This document shows positions 45,807 to 54,581 of a stretch of 64,000 nt of DNA, in pieces (position 1 is the first letter of the stretch; each line of letters starts with the position of its first letter). The DNA is from Actinobaculum sp. 313 (GTDB lineage: Bacteria > Actinomycetota > Actinomycetes > Actinomycetales > Actinomycetaceae): contig NZ_CP029033.1 of the NCBI RefSeq assembly GCF_003073475.1, positions 558,001 to 622,000 of the forward strand, read 5' to 3'. The translations under genes were made by a program, and so were the position numbers. Below the pieces are notes generated by a model. That model saw nothing but the letters and a program-made list of their open reading frames with translations. It did not search any database and was not told where the DNA came from.

Positions 45807-46448
45807 GTGACGGTGAATGACCACGTGACGGCGGATCTTCTTCGGCGCGTGGCCGCGAATGCCACTCCCTTACGAGACGGAGACGAGGCCCTGATCGCCA
45901 AGCAACTGGGCCGCCTTCCACGTGGGCTTGTAGGAGTGGGGGCGCGTTGCGCATGCGGTGCACCTGCGGTAACCGTGACATTGCCGCGCCTGCCAGACGG
46001 AACTCCCTTCCCCACGTTGTTTTACCTGACGTTGCCCTGGGTGGTGCGGTCAGTGTCGCGGCTGGAAGCTGCCGGAGAGATGGTCCGCTTCAATGATCGC
46101 CTGGCGAGTGACACTGAGTTCGCTGCGGCCTATGAATTGGCGCATCATTCATATCTACAACGGCGCGCACTTCTGGGAGAAGTGCCGGAAATCGTCGGCG
46201 TCAGTGCCGGCGGAATGCCTCGCCGGGTCAAGTGCTTACACGCCCTGGCGGGATACTCGCTTGCCGTGAGGGCGGGAGTGTGCCTCGTCGGTGATTTAAC
46301 ACTGGAGGCTGTGGGCTGGGATCCGAATGTATGCCGCTGCTCTGAATCTGAAGGTGTTGCGGGGCGGGAGCCCAGTGCTGCCGCAGAGTCGGCACCCACG
46401 GCCGACGCCGCGGTGAAGCCAGACGGTGAAGCCGCCGAGAATGGGTAG
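45807..46448 (+). CDS. DUF501 family protein
   Basis: A 213-residue protein of the actinobacterial DUF501 family: IAKQLGRLPRGLVGVGARCACGAPAV, PFPTLFYLTLPWVVRSVSRLEAAGEM, and VKCLHALAGYSLA with the conserved Cys/His set (CACG, KCLH, CRC) that could bind metal. It lies between ftsB and ppx, its normal neighbours. GTG 45807 follows GGAGGAAA; GTG 45813 is in frame too. The biochemical role is unknown. The last 35 residues are a low-complexity Ala/Glu tail. Confidence 0.88.
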   Translation: MTVNDHVTADLLRRVAANATPLRDGDEALIAKQLGRLPRGLVGVGARCACGAPAVTVTLPRLPDGTPFPTLFYLTLPWVVRSVSRLEAAGEMVRFNDRLASDTEFAAAYELAHHSYLQRRALLGEVPEIVGVSAGGMPRRVKCLHALAGYSLAVRAGVCLVGDLTLEAVGWDPNVCRCSESEGVAGREPSAAAESAPTADAAVKPDGEAAENG

Positions 46449-46523
46449 ATGGTCGGATATCGGGTCGATGGTTCACGTTTGCTTGACCGAGGAGTGCCCG
46501 CGCGGCGCTAGGATAGCGGAGGC

Positions 46524-47651
46524 GTGTCGGAGCGATATGACAGGATGGATGACGTGAGAGTTGCAGGAATCGATTGCGGAACAAACTCCATCCGATTGCT
46601 GATCGCCGACGTTCCTGGTGCACGAGCGCCGCTGGATGACGTCGTGCGGCGCATGGATGTGGTGCGGCTGGGGCAGGGCGTCGATCAGGCGGGAGAGTTC
46701 GCGGCGGATGCCCTCGAACGGACCTTCGCACAGGTGGAGGAGTACGCGCAACTGTGCCGGGAACACGGCGTCGAATCCATTCGTTTTGCGGCGACTTCCG
46801 CCGCTCGTGATGCACGGAACCGAGACGTGTTTCTCAGCGGCGTCCGTGCGCGAATGGGTGTCCCGGCGCAGGTACTCAACGGTGAAGCGGAGGCGCGAGC
46901 CAGTTTTCGTGGCGCCGCATCGGTGCTCTCGAATGGGGCGGCATCGGGCGCTACATCAGTGTTGTCAGAAGGAACAGCGCCGGGCGCTGCCGCGACGTCG
47001 TCGGCGATGCCACCATCCGCTGCGCTGCCAAGGTCAGATGTGGCGGGGGCAGGTGCGCTGGCGGCGTCGCCGCTGCTAGCCGTCGATCTGGGAGGTGGCT
47101 CCACGGAGATCGTGCTCGGCTCGCTCGTTGGTGGAGTTATCTCTGAGTTCTCCATGGATGTGGGCTGCGTGCGGATGCATGAACGCCACTTGCACGACGA
47201 TCCGCCAACATCGGAGCAGATCGCTGCGGCACGCGCAGATGTAAACGCTGCATTAGATGCTGCCGAACGAGTCGTGGACTTTGGAGCCTCCCACGCCCTG
47301 GTCGGTCTGGCCGGAACCGTCACCACCTTGACGGCGAAGTCGTTGGGATTGGAGGCCTACGACCCGAGCCGAATCCATGGGAGCAGGCTGACGCCCAGTG
47401 AGGTGATCGCTACCTGCGAGTGGTTCCTCGCTGCTCCGCGAAGCACGCGCGCCGCGTTGGGATTCATGCACCCGGGCCGGGTCGATGTCATCGCGGCGGG
47501 GGCATTGGTATGGGAAGAGACCGTCAAGCGCATCGCGCAACGTATGGCTGAGGGCGGGCATGCGTTGGAGGCGGTTGTCACCTCCGAGCATGACATCCTC
47601 GACGGCGTCGCCCTCTGGGCGGCAGAGGAAGTACAAGCGCCGCAGTGGTGA
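46524..47651 (+). CDS. ppx: Exopolyphosphatase/guanosine pentaphosphatase family (Ppx/GppA)
   Basis: Hydrolyses polyphosphate or pppGpp. The 375-residue ASKHA-fold protein has the phosphate-1 loop AGIDCGTNSIRLLIAD, RFAATSAARDARN, the phosphate-2 loop VDLGGGSTEIVLG and the adenosine-type motif GLAGTVTTL. An Ala/Ser-rich insertion (about 133-180, ASVLSNGAASGATSVLSEG) sits between NGEAEARASF and the second loop and looks like an imperfect internal repeat. GTG 46524 is used; ATG 46545 is an alternative nearer the conserved VRVAGIDCG. Only the N-terminal phosphatase module is present, as in actinobacterial Ppx1. Confidence 0.9.
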   Translation: MSERYDRMDDVRVAGIDCGTNSIRLLIADVPGARAPLDDVVRRMDVVRLGQGVDQAGEFAADALERTFAQVEEYAQLCREHGVESIRFAATSAARDARNRDVFLSGVRARMGVPAQVLNGEAEARASFRGAASVLSNGAASGATSVLSEGTAPGAAATSSAMPPSAALPRSDVAGAGALAASPLLAVDLGGGSTEIVLGSLVGGVISEFSMDVGCVRMHERHLHDDPPTSEQIAAARADVNAALDAAERVVDFGASHALVGLAGTVTTLTAKSLGLEAYDPSRIHGSRLTPSEVIATCEWFLAAPRSTRAALGFMHPGRVDVIAAGALVWEETVKRIAQRMAEGGHALEAVVTSEHDILDGVALWAAEEVQAPQW

Positions 47652-47938
47652 TTGCGGCCGGGCCGCTCGATCTCCGTCGTTTGCGGGTAGGCCGACCTGC
47701 CGCTGGGTATTGTTGGAGTCCGTGTTGCTGGAGTCCGGCCTCTTGTGCTTTCCAGATGACGGGTGCGGTATTCTCCGAACGAACGGCTGCCGGGCGCGGC
47801 CGGTGGCGGTTGGGCACGCTGGACACTGCTGCACGTAGCGTGAGAACTGCCGCCGGGAAAGGCCGGAACCGGTTTAGCGCCGCATGGATGCGGAGACGAC
47901 CAGATGGACATCTGTCTGTCCGACAGGTGGCCTATTGC
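47652..47938. other. Intergenic region between convergent ppx and nhaA
   Basis: About 290 bp with no credible gene and no strong terminator. It contains GGAGTCC-type short repeats (TTGGAGTCCGTGTTGCTGGAG) only. Confidence 0.35.
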
Positions 47939-49300
47939 TTAGCGGGCTGTGCCAGAGCCTGGCCTCTTACGGTCGTTGTTCTTTGCACGGGCTGAGGGCT
48001 CGCGTTCGTCCGTGCGAGCCTGCTCGCGGTTGCGGCCTTTGCGTTCCAACGCGTCCGGCGCATGGTCGCTGGCGCCGGTTGACTTGCCGTGACGCCGCCG
48101 AACCGGGCCGCGTAGCCGCTGGTTCTTGCGGATCTGCAATGTGACAGCGCCGAGTACCATCGCTAGCAGGGAACCGACAATAACAGCTACCCGTGCGTGG
48201 GCCTCGTGTGGGTCCTCGGCACCGAACGAAAGCTGTGCGATCAGCAGCGATACGGTGAACCCGATGCCGGCGACAAACGAGATGGGGAAAATATCCGCCA
48301 AGTCAATACCGTTGCCAAGGCGGAGTTTGAACAGCCGCGTCATAATCCACACACCGCCGAAAATACCGATGCACTTCCCCACAGGCAGACCAAGGTAGAT
48401 GCCCGCGGCGACCGGGTCGGTCATCATTCCGCCAATGCCGCCGGAATCGATGATGTTCACTCCTGCTGCAAAGAAGGAGAAGATGGGCAGAACGAAACCG
48501 GAGCTGTAGAAGTCAAGCTTGTCGGCAAAGAGCTTCGTCATCGGTTGGCGCTCTCCGGCGATCTGCCGCGTGGGCACAACCATGCCCAGTGCGACACCGG
48601 CGATCGTCGCATGAACTCCCGCGCGGTGCATGGCATACCAAGCCAAGATCGCCAGTGGCCATAGCAGCCACCAGTGCGTGATGCGCTTTTGAACGAGCAC
48701 GCCGAAGATCGCGACGATGGCTAGGGAGATTGCGAGCCACAGGAGGGAGATTCCGGAGGAGAAGAATACGGCGATGACAATGATTCCGCCGAGATCATCC
48801 GCGACGGCGAGAGTCATAAGGAAGGTGCGGGTAGCCGGGGGAAGACCACGCCCAAAAATGGAGAGAACTGCCAGCGCGAAGGCGATATCGGTGGCGACTG
48901 GGATAGCCCAGCCGCCGTAGACGCCTGAGCCGGTAATAATCTGAATTAGGCAGTACAGACCGATTGGACCGGCCATGCCGCAGATGGCGGCAATGATTGG
49001 AACGGCGGCCTTGCGGGGGTCATGCAGCGATCCGATAGTGAATTCTTGCTTGAGTTCCAAGCCGACGACGAAGAAGAACAGCGCCAGCAGGCCATCGGAT
49101 GCCCAGTGAGCGATGGGTAAGGAGAGATGGATGGCCTCCAATCCTACTTCCGTTTCTGCCATGGTGAAGTAGGACTCGCGGATGGGCGAGTTTGACCAGA
49201 TGAGGGCAAGCAGCGCCCCGATCAGCAGAACGATTCCAGCGAAGGATTCGTTATGCAGAGCGTTGCGGTAGCGGGCGATGATCCCTGGTCTTTTTGGCAT
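47939..49300 (-). CDS. nhaA: Na+/H+ antiporter NhaA
   Basis: Exports Na+ in exchange for H+ for pH and salt homeostasis. From ATG 49300 (MPKRPGIIARYRNALHNESFAG), with AAGGAG upstream, it has 453 residues; the frame open to 49546 has no ribosome site. Twelve membrane segments can be traced, with GLLALFFFVVGLELKQEFTIGSL, VATDIAFALAVLSIFG (the DIAF pair, near the ion site) and LAVADDLGGIIVIA carrying the paired Asp residues of the transport site. The C-terminal 60 residues are basic and hydrophilic, an extension seen in some actinobacterial forms. Confidence 0.94.
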   Translation of the reverse strand: MPKRPGIIARYRNALHNESFAGIVLLIGALLALIWSNSPIRESYFTMAETEVGLEAIHLSLPIAHWASDGLLALFFFVVGLELKQEFTIGSLHDPRKAAVPIIAAICGMAGPIGLYCLIQIITGSGVYGGWAIPVATDIAFALAVLSIFGRGLPPATRTFLMTLAVADDLGGIIVIAVFFSSGISLLWLAISLAIVAIFGVLVQKRITHWWLLWPLAILAWYAMHRAGVHATIAGVALGMVVPTRQIAGERQPMTKLFADKLDFYSSGFVLPIFSFFAAGVNIIDSGGIGGMMTDPVAAGIYLGLPVGKCIGIFGGVWIMTRLFKLRLGNGIDLADIFPISFVAGIGFTVSLLIAQLSFGAEDPHEAHARVAVIVGSLLAMVLGAVTLQIRKNQRLRGPVRRRHGKSTGASDHAPDALERKGRNREQARTDEREPSARAKNNDRKRPGSGTAR

Positions 49301-49646
49301 GACACTCCTTGTTGTGCCGGTCGCGTGGTTGTGCCGGATCGGACGCTGGCTGGATTGCCAGCTGTTGTGGCCAGCGCTGTGGCCTCGGTTCGGCACCGGG
49401 CAGATGGCCAGTGCTCGTGGCCTGCGGTTGCGGCCGCGGTTGTGCGCGGGCCGGGTTTCTCGTGGTTGCCGCACCGGTCGCGGTGCCGGGCGATCACCAC
49501 TAGTTCCGCGCCGACGGGACGATTGCGGGTCAGGACTCTGGCCCACCGGACCTCTGTAGGCCCATGAACGGTCCGGTGCTTGGGAAGGTTCACATGTACT
49601 CCAGCATCAGACCATACCTTTCAAGTGTACCGGCAGGTGGAGTGTT

Positions 49647-49727
49647 CCGATGGTTGGTAAGGACGCATGGGCTCCGATGGTTGGTAAGGACGCATGGGCT
49701 CCGATGGTTGGTAAGGACGCATGCGCG
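49647..49727. repeat. 27-bp tandem repeat, three units
   Basis: Units of CCGATGGTTGGTAAGGACGC-type sequence start at 49647, 49674 and 49701. They are adjacent, without spacers, and the last is shorter. They lie between nhaA and the tRNA gene at 50030. No gene is present in 49301-50029. Confidence 0.85.
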
Positions 49728-50029
49728 GGGGCGGGCCTGTCGTGCTGGGTCCTGTCGCCTTCTGAGAAGTGGAGGGTTTGGGAAGAAGTGGAGGTTTTTT
49801 CGCGAAGTTTCTTGAAACACGCTCCATTTCTCGGGCGGAGGGTCGTGTGAGGCCGATTGTGCAGAGAATAGGCGGCTCATAGGAGCCCCGCGCGTTCCGT
49901 GCCTCTCCGAACTCTAGGCGAACTCGGGGTCATTACCTGCAGTAGAGCTCGACTCGATGGGTGGAGTGCATGTTTCCTACTCGAACGCATACAATGTGGG
50001 AGGTACCGCTTCGCTCGACGGATCGGTCA

Positions 50030-50103
50030 GCCCCCATAGCCCAACCGGCAGAGGCAGCCGACTTAAAATCGGCACAGTGCGAGTTCGAATCTCGCTGGGG
50101 GCA
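50030..50103 (+). tRNA. tRNA with anticodon UAA (Leu) on a class I body
   Basis: A 74-nt cloverleaf. Acceptor GCCCCCA pairs with TGGGGGC, and the discriminator is A. Anticodon stem GCCGA/TCGGC encloses loop CTTAAAA, giving anticodon TAA, which reads UUA (Leu). T-arm GCGAG-TTCGAAT-CTCGC. The variable loop is only five bases (ACAGT), whereas canonical bacterial tRNA-Leu is class II with a long variable arm. CCA is not encoded. It stands immediately upstream of the HNH gene. Confidence 0.85.
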
Positions 50104-50227
50104 CTCTCAGGGTCAGTCTGATGGAGGTCTTATTGGCAAGGAGCTCCGCAGGCTAAGGGCGCGTGGATGTCACAGGGCCATTCCACGCGCGGGATACAAG
50201 GAGCTCTGCAGATTATTAGGGACGCGT

Positions 50228-50929
50228 GTGGAGATTTATGATCAACGGTGGCATGTGGGTGTGTGTGCGAACTGTTTGATTCCATTTGATCCGCAGAAGG
50301 TCAGACGAGAGCATGCGACGTTCTGTTCGACGCACTGCAGGCTCCAAGCAGAAGGAATCCAATATATGCGCCGTTCTATACGCGATGGGCGCATCGCCGA
50401 CCCCATGACTGCGCGGGTCATTCTTGACAACAAAGTTGCATTTCTGGCCTACGCGCGGCCCAAGCTCGCTCCAGACCTGCGTGCGGAAGTGTTGTCAGAC
50501 GACGACGGGCTATGTGTGATATGTAACAAGGAATTAGCAACCGGGGTGGATCATATTCGAGGCGGATCAATCGACCGCAGCAACATGCGTGGCGTATGTC
50601 GTGAGTGCCACGAGTCCAAACCTCATGGCCCCGTCCCAGACGGCCTGACTAGAGACGGGCAAGGGGCCGTGGATTGTGGAGACGAGACGATGCCGCTTCT
50701 ACGGTGTTGGGCAGCGGTTCTAGACCGAGGAGATTCTCTCGATGATAGTGATGGTTGGCAGGAGATACGCCGATGTGCGCGGCAGTACTCGCACACGCGT
50801 TTTGGGTGGATCACAGAGCAGATTCTGACTGACCGCCCGGAATCCCCGGCACATGACGAGGCGACGTGGCACCGAAGGTGGCGGCAGTACCGCCAGGATT
50901 ATCTGGACTGGGCTGCGGATTCAGGGTGA
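50228..50929 (+). CDS. HNH-endonuclease-like protein
   Basis: The frame is open across the tRNA gene, so starts before 50104 are rejected. GTG 50228 (VEIYDQRWHVGV) gives 233 residues, but the true start may lie anywhere between 50104 and 50230. A zinc-ribbon-like CANCLIPFDPQKVRREHATFCSTHC comes first (about 15-40). The HNH core is CVICNKELATGVDHIRGGSIDRSNMRGVCRECHESK, with the DH of the first strand, the central N and the late Cys-x-x-Cys. HNH domains of this type cut or nick DNA. It heads a region with a defence-type gene pair. Confidence 0.7.
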   Translation: MEIYDQRWHVGVCANCLIPFDPQKVRREHATFCSTHCRLQAEGIQYMRRSIRDGRIADPMTARVILDNKVAFLAYARPKLAPDLRAEVLSDDDGLCVICNKELATGVDHIRGGSIDRSNMRGVCRECHESKPHGPVPDGLTRDGQGAVDCGDETMPLLRCWAAVLDRGDSLDDSDGWQEIRRCARQYSHTRFGWITEQILTDRPESPAHDEATWHRRWRQYRQDYLDWAADSG

Positions 50930-51087
50930 AGTGAGATGGGGATGCAGTGCGAAGGGACGATCTCGAGGATGCCGCTATGAGGAGCGGAGCAGATGGTCCG
51001 CGTTCGCGCCCGAACTCATGGTCTACGATTGCGCCAGATTTGAACATGGGTCAGACATTCAGCCGTAGAGGTTTGATTTTGTGCTGA

Positions 51088-51130
51088 TTTCGGAAAAAAG
51101 TTCCGAAAAGGTCTCTGATTGCGATATGAT
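51088..51130 (+). promoter_or_regulatory. Inverted repeat plus -10 box of a leaderless promoter for the ATPase/RloB pair
   Basis: TTTCGGAA (51088-51095) and TTCCGAAA (51101-51108) form a perfect 8-bp inverted repeat with a 5-nt gap. TATGAT at 51125-51130 is a good -10 box and ends 6 nt before ATG 51137, so transcription probably starts at the start codon. The repeat overlaps the expected -35 region and could be an operator. Confidence 0.6.
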
Positions 51131-51136
51131 CAAGGT

Positions 51137-52471
51137 ATGTTGCTCGACTTTAGCGTCTCCAACTACCAGTGCTTCGCTGATGAAGCGTCGATTAATCTTG
51201 TACGTCCTAGCCTTCGTACCCAGGTTCCAAAGGCCGACCAGTCATGGATTGATGTAACGTACCGTGCTGCAGCACTCTATGGTGCCAATGCTTCGGGTAA
51301 ATCTACCTTTCTACGCGCATTCAGCAGGCTGTGTGCTGCGGTTACTGAATCGGCGCGATTCAGTAGTCGGCTTCATAACCCGGATCGCTCCCGGGATGAG
51401 AATCTCAGCCTTCCGACTGTGTATGACGTCAACTTCGTGGTCGATAGCGTTCGCTACCACTACACGGTTGAAGCACATCCATGGGGAATTTCCTTTGAGT
51501 CTCTCCATGCATACCCGCGCGGTGTGCGGCGTCATCTTTTCACTCGGACGCAGACGGAGGGTGGTGTGATTGAAGTCAAGGCAGGGACTGGGCTTATTGG
51601 TCCGACGGCGCAGGTTCTCAAGGTGACAACTTCCCAGGATTTGTTCTTGGCCGCGGCATACCGCTATGGCCACACAACTCTTGCTCCCGTTGCCAAAGGG
51701 TTGCGTGTCGGTGTTTCGGTGACGATCGTAGAGCATAGCGAGTTCGCACAACGTGAGCGGATCGACTGGGTGATGACCAGGATCCTAGAAGATCCGCTCT
51801 ATTGGCAGGCGATGGTCAATGCTCTAGCGCAGGCGGCTGATCTTGGAATCAAACGAATTGAAGTGCGCGAGCAGGACGTACCCCCCAAGGTGCTTGAACA
51901 TATTCGGTCGTTGTACAAATCGCTGGCGTCGCAGGAGGAGGAAGGTGTGGAGCTTCCGGAAGATTTGTTGAGTCCGGTTGCGCGAGCGCTTGTATTTGTT
52001 CATAGCGGTCCGGATGGTACGGAGTTTGAGCTGAGCCTCAATGCGCAGAGCGAAGGAACTCGCACGTGGCTCGCAACCATAGGACCGGCCGTTGATACTC
52101 TGCGAAAGGGAAAGGTCCTCGTCGTCGATGAACTGGATGCAAGCCTACATCCAGCACTCGTGGCCACGCTCGTCAGTATGTTCAAGGACCCTGACTTTAA
52201 CAAGACTGGCGCACAACTCGTTTTTTCGACCCACGACACTGCACTTCTGGGAAACGTTCCAACGCGACAGTTGGAGCCGCCAGAGGTCTGGTTCTGTGAG
52301 AAAGATGCTGCGGGGTGCAGTGAAATTGTATCGCTGGACGAGTATGACACTCGGAAAGGAAACAACGAGCAAAAGCGGTATCTCTCGGGACGTTTCGGGG
52401 CAATGCCGCGGGTTGATCTTTCGCGGCTACTAGCCCATGTTGCTGCCGACAACGCCGATAGTGAGGGCTGA
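51137..52471 (+). CDS. AAA15/OLD-type ATPase, AbiLi-like defence component
   Basis: A 444-residue ATP-binding protein. It begins MLLDFSVSNYQCFADEASINL, the usual start of AAA15/RloA-type ATPases, then Walker A YGANASGKSTFLRAF (near 48-62), a signature-like LSLNAQSEGTRTWLATIGPAVD and Walker B KVLVVDELDASLHP, then the switch VFSTHDTALLG. RloA/AbiLi ATPases pair with RloB-type TOPRIM proteins, and this gene is followed 2 nt later by a RloB homolog. An AbiL-like abortive-infection defence function is inferred. A TTG at 51119 would add six residues. Confidence 0.85.
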   Translation: MLLDFSVSNYQCFADEASINLVRPSLRTQVPKADQSWIDVTYRAAALYGANASGKSTFLRAFSRLCAAVTESARFSSRLHNPDRSRDENLSLPTVYDVNFVVDSVRYHYTVEAHPWGISFESLHAYPRGVRRHLFTRTQTEGGVIEVKAGTGLIGPTAQVLKVTTSQDLFLAAAYRYGHTTLAPVAKGLRVGVSVTIVEHSEFAQRERIDWVMTRILEDPLYWQAMVNALAQAADLGIKRIEVREQDVPPKVLEHIRSLYKSLASQEEEGVELPEDLLSPVARALVFVHSGPDGTEFELSLNAQSEGTRTWLATIGPAVDTLRKGKVLVVDELDASLHPALVATLVSMFKDPDFNKTGAQLVFSTHDTALLGNVPTRQLEPPEVWFCEKDAAGCSEIVSLDEYDTRKGNNEQKRYLSGRFGAMPRVDLSRLLAHVAADNADSEG

Positions 52472-52473
52472 GT

Positions 52474-53097
52474 ATGTCGAAAGACATCACCCGCCGAAAT
52501 GGTAGGCGTGCGAATCGTAGAGAGGTACGTAAAACGGTTCTCCTTGTAACTAACGGCGAGAAGACCGAGAGGTTGTACTTGGAAGAATTGAAACGCCGAA
52601 CGGCACCGAATGATGTGGCCGTGACTTTGGGTAGGCCAATCCCCGGGGACCCGATGACGTTGATGCGCAAGTTAGAGTACCAACACGCCACCTCGGCGTT
52701 TGATGAGGTGTGGATCGTGGTGGACCACGACGGTGAGGACAGGAGTGAGTTTCTCGCAGAGTGCTTACGGCGTTCAAGGCCTGCGAAGCGGAGAGGAAAG
52801 GGGACGATGTTCTACGGGGTCGTCTCGCTCCCGTGCTTTGAGGTGTGGCTGATTGCCCACTATGAGCAAGTTGGTAATTTTCAGGACCAAAATGAAGCCC
52901 AGCAGAGATATAGGCAGTTGACCGGGTTGACCTCAAAAGAACAGAAGTCTTTGCCGGGTAGTTTCCCTTGGGAGGAGATTGGTTCGGCTTGCGAACGTTC
53001 AAGGCTGAAGGGAGTTGCAGAACCAGAGGTGAATACCCAGGGGCCCCACCCGTCGACGACGATGCCGCATCTCGTGCGTTCGCTTGGGTTGGTGTAG
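52474..53097 (+). CDS. RloB-family TOPRIM-like protein, AbiLii-like defence component
   Basis: A 207-residue basic protein of the RloB family. The N-terminus MSKDITRRNGRRANRREVRKTVLLVTNGEKTERLYLEEL has the acidic Glu of the TOPRIM motif (TNGEKTE); the DxD-like motif is WIVVDHDGED, and SLPCFEVWLIAHYE is the family hallmark. TOPRIM residues suggest metal-dependent phosphoryl transfer or nuclease action. It forms an operon with the upstream ATPase, the pairing found in AbiL. Likely an effector activated on phage infection. Confidence 0.85.
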   Translation: MSKDITRRNGRRANRREVRKTVLLVTNGEKTERLYLEELKRRTAPNDVAVTLGRPIPGDPMTLMRKLEYQHATSAFDEVWIVVDHDGEDRSEFLAECLRRSRPAKRRGKGTMFYGVVSLPCFEVWLIAHYEQVGNFQDQNEAQQRYRQLTGLTSKEQKSLPGSFPWEEIGSACERSRLKGVAEPEVNTQGPHPSTTMPHLVRSLGLV

Positions 53098-53744
53098 GAA
53101 GCAGCGATGGGCTTCGGCTCTCTGGAGGGCCTTCCGTGCTCTGATTGGTGTCGGTAGAGTTGCCGGGGCGTGAGGGATGAGCCCCGAATACGCTGGTCAG
53201 CATGTTCTCCTCCACGGTGTCGCCGGAGGATGCGCGAGGCGACGCGGTCGACGCCGATGCGCGGTCGCGGGATAGGGCGTGATCGTAGTTGGTGGCGGGC
53301 GTGATGGGAGAGGGGCGTGATGCCACTACCTGTCAGACGCTCTACGGCCGCGGCGAGGCGGCGTGCTCAGAGAGTGCCGACCGAGCGAGGGAGCGTGCAG
53401 AACACAACTCAGGGTCCTCACCCGGTCGGCGCCGAAGTTGCCATTACTCGGGGCGGCGGTTCGCCGCTGTGGCCGATCAGTGGTTGCTTCTCACTGGCTG
53501 TTTCTCAATGGTTCCTTCTCGATGGTTGCTTGGACCGGTCAGACGGTCGTCGGTTCTCGGCCAAGTCGTCGTCGGTACGACCAGTTGGTAGCCGCCAGAG
53601 CTAGCGGTCAACAAGAACTGCCTCGGTGCCGGCTTGATGGCCACTCCTGGTGCCTCGCGTGCCGATGTATGATTCTCAATCTCTGTGAGGCTTGGCCATG
53701 CGCCTGATCTCTGCAAGGCTTGGCCACGGGCCGGAACCTGGTGT
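53098..53744. other. 650 bp after the RloB gene; degenerate repeats, no gene
   Basis: No credible reading frame. GTGAGGCTTGGCCA and GCAAGGCTTGGCCA recur about 30 bp apart near 53686-53726. CCGATGTATGATTCTCAAT at 53662-53680 nearly matches 53752-53770, the end of the ABC permease gene on the minus strand, so part of that 3' end may have been duplicated. Confidence 0.5.
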
Positions 53745-54581
53745 TCAGCGCACCGATGTATGATCCTCAATGCTACGAACCGCCCACCAGCCCAGAAGGC
53801 CTGCGAGTATCACCACTGCGAGGATCGGCCCAAAGTCAATAAGGCCGAAATTTGAGCGGGCGGTGGCGTACTCCAGGTCGCCCATTATCTCGTGGTACAG
53901 CCACCCGCGATGCTGCCAACGCTGAAGCAACGCCTCATGATCGTAGTGGAGTCGCAAGGGCACGACCCAACTCATGAAGCCAGCGGTGACTGTGACGCTG
54001 AAGAAGAACAAAACGCTGCCAATCACAGGGGCTCCGAGGCCGAGATGATTCCAGCGCGACTGGGAACTGATGCTGAGGCTAGCCACCAGGCCGACAATCA
54101 ACGCGATGACGGCGATGATGCCAGCGGGAATCACCACCCACAACCACGGGCCTACTACTGTAAGCGCATCAAGGACAAGATTAAGGAGCTCACCATTAAC
54201 CGAGCTGGTTTTCTGGCTGTTCATCCATGCCGTTAGGAAGCATCCGGCGATGGCGAGGATCGTGCCAACGACGGTAGTCAGGATCATGAACAGGAGCTTG
54301 GCAGCGAAGATGGCCCGCCCGCGTACCGGGATCATGAAGGTGAAGTAGCCACTCTTGCCATACAGGCTCCGCCAGTACTCGATCAAGAGAAGAAGGAATA
54401 TGAAAACGGGAATGGAGAGGAAAGACGCCAGTGCTATCCCCATGAGCTCGGTTTCGACAATGGGCGTGTCCGCGAGACTCGCAGCTGCTGCGGACAGTCC
54501 AACGACTGACATGACGACGACAATGGCAAGGATACGGCGCCAATTGGTCCGCAATTCCTGGCTGAGAAGAGTGGTGAGCAT
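53745..54581 (-). CDS. ABC-2-like membrane permease, YtrA-module exporter
   Basis: A 278-residue membrane protein with six or seven segments (ILAIVVVMSVVGLSAAAASL, LASFLSIPVFIFLLLLI, AKLLFMILTTVVGTILAIAGCFL, VVIPAGIIAVIALIVGLVASL and others). It is the integral partner of the ATPase encoded upstream on the same strand, with a 1-nt overlap. No substrate can be named; modules with a YtrA-type regulator are often induced by cell-wall-active compounds. Confidence 0.8.
   Translation of the reverse strand: MLTTLLSQELRTNWRRILAIVVVMSVVGLSAAAASLADTPIVETELMGIALASFLSIPVFIFLLLLIEYWRSLYGKSGYFTFMIPVRGRAIFAAKLLFMILTTVVGTILAIAGCFLTAWMNSQKTSSVNGELLNLVLDALTVVGPWLWVVIPAGIIAVIALIVGLVASLSISSQSRWNHLGLGAPVIGSVLFFFSVTVTAGFMSWVVPLRLHYDHEALLQRWQHRGWLYHEIMGDLEYATARSNFGLIDFGPILAVVILAGLLGWWAVRSIEDHTSVR

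Noticed and set aside
49647-49727. CRISPR array
   Set aside because: The 27-bp units are directly adjacent with no spacers and there are no cas genes nearby.
49961-50227. HNH protein starting upstream of the tRNA gene
   Set aside because: That reading translates the tRNA itself (IAQPAEAADLKSAQ), a known annotation artefact. The real start must be after 50103.
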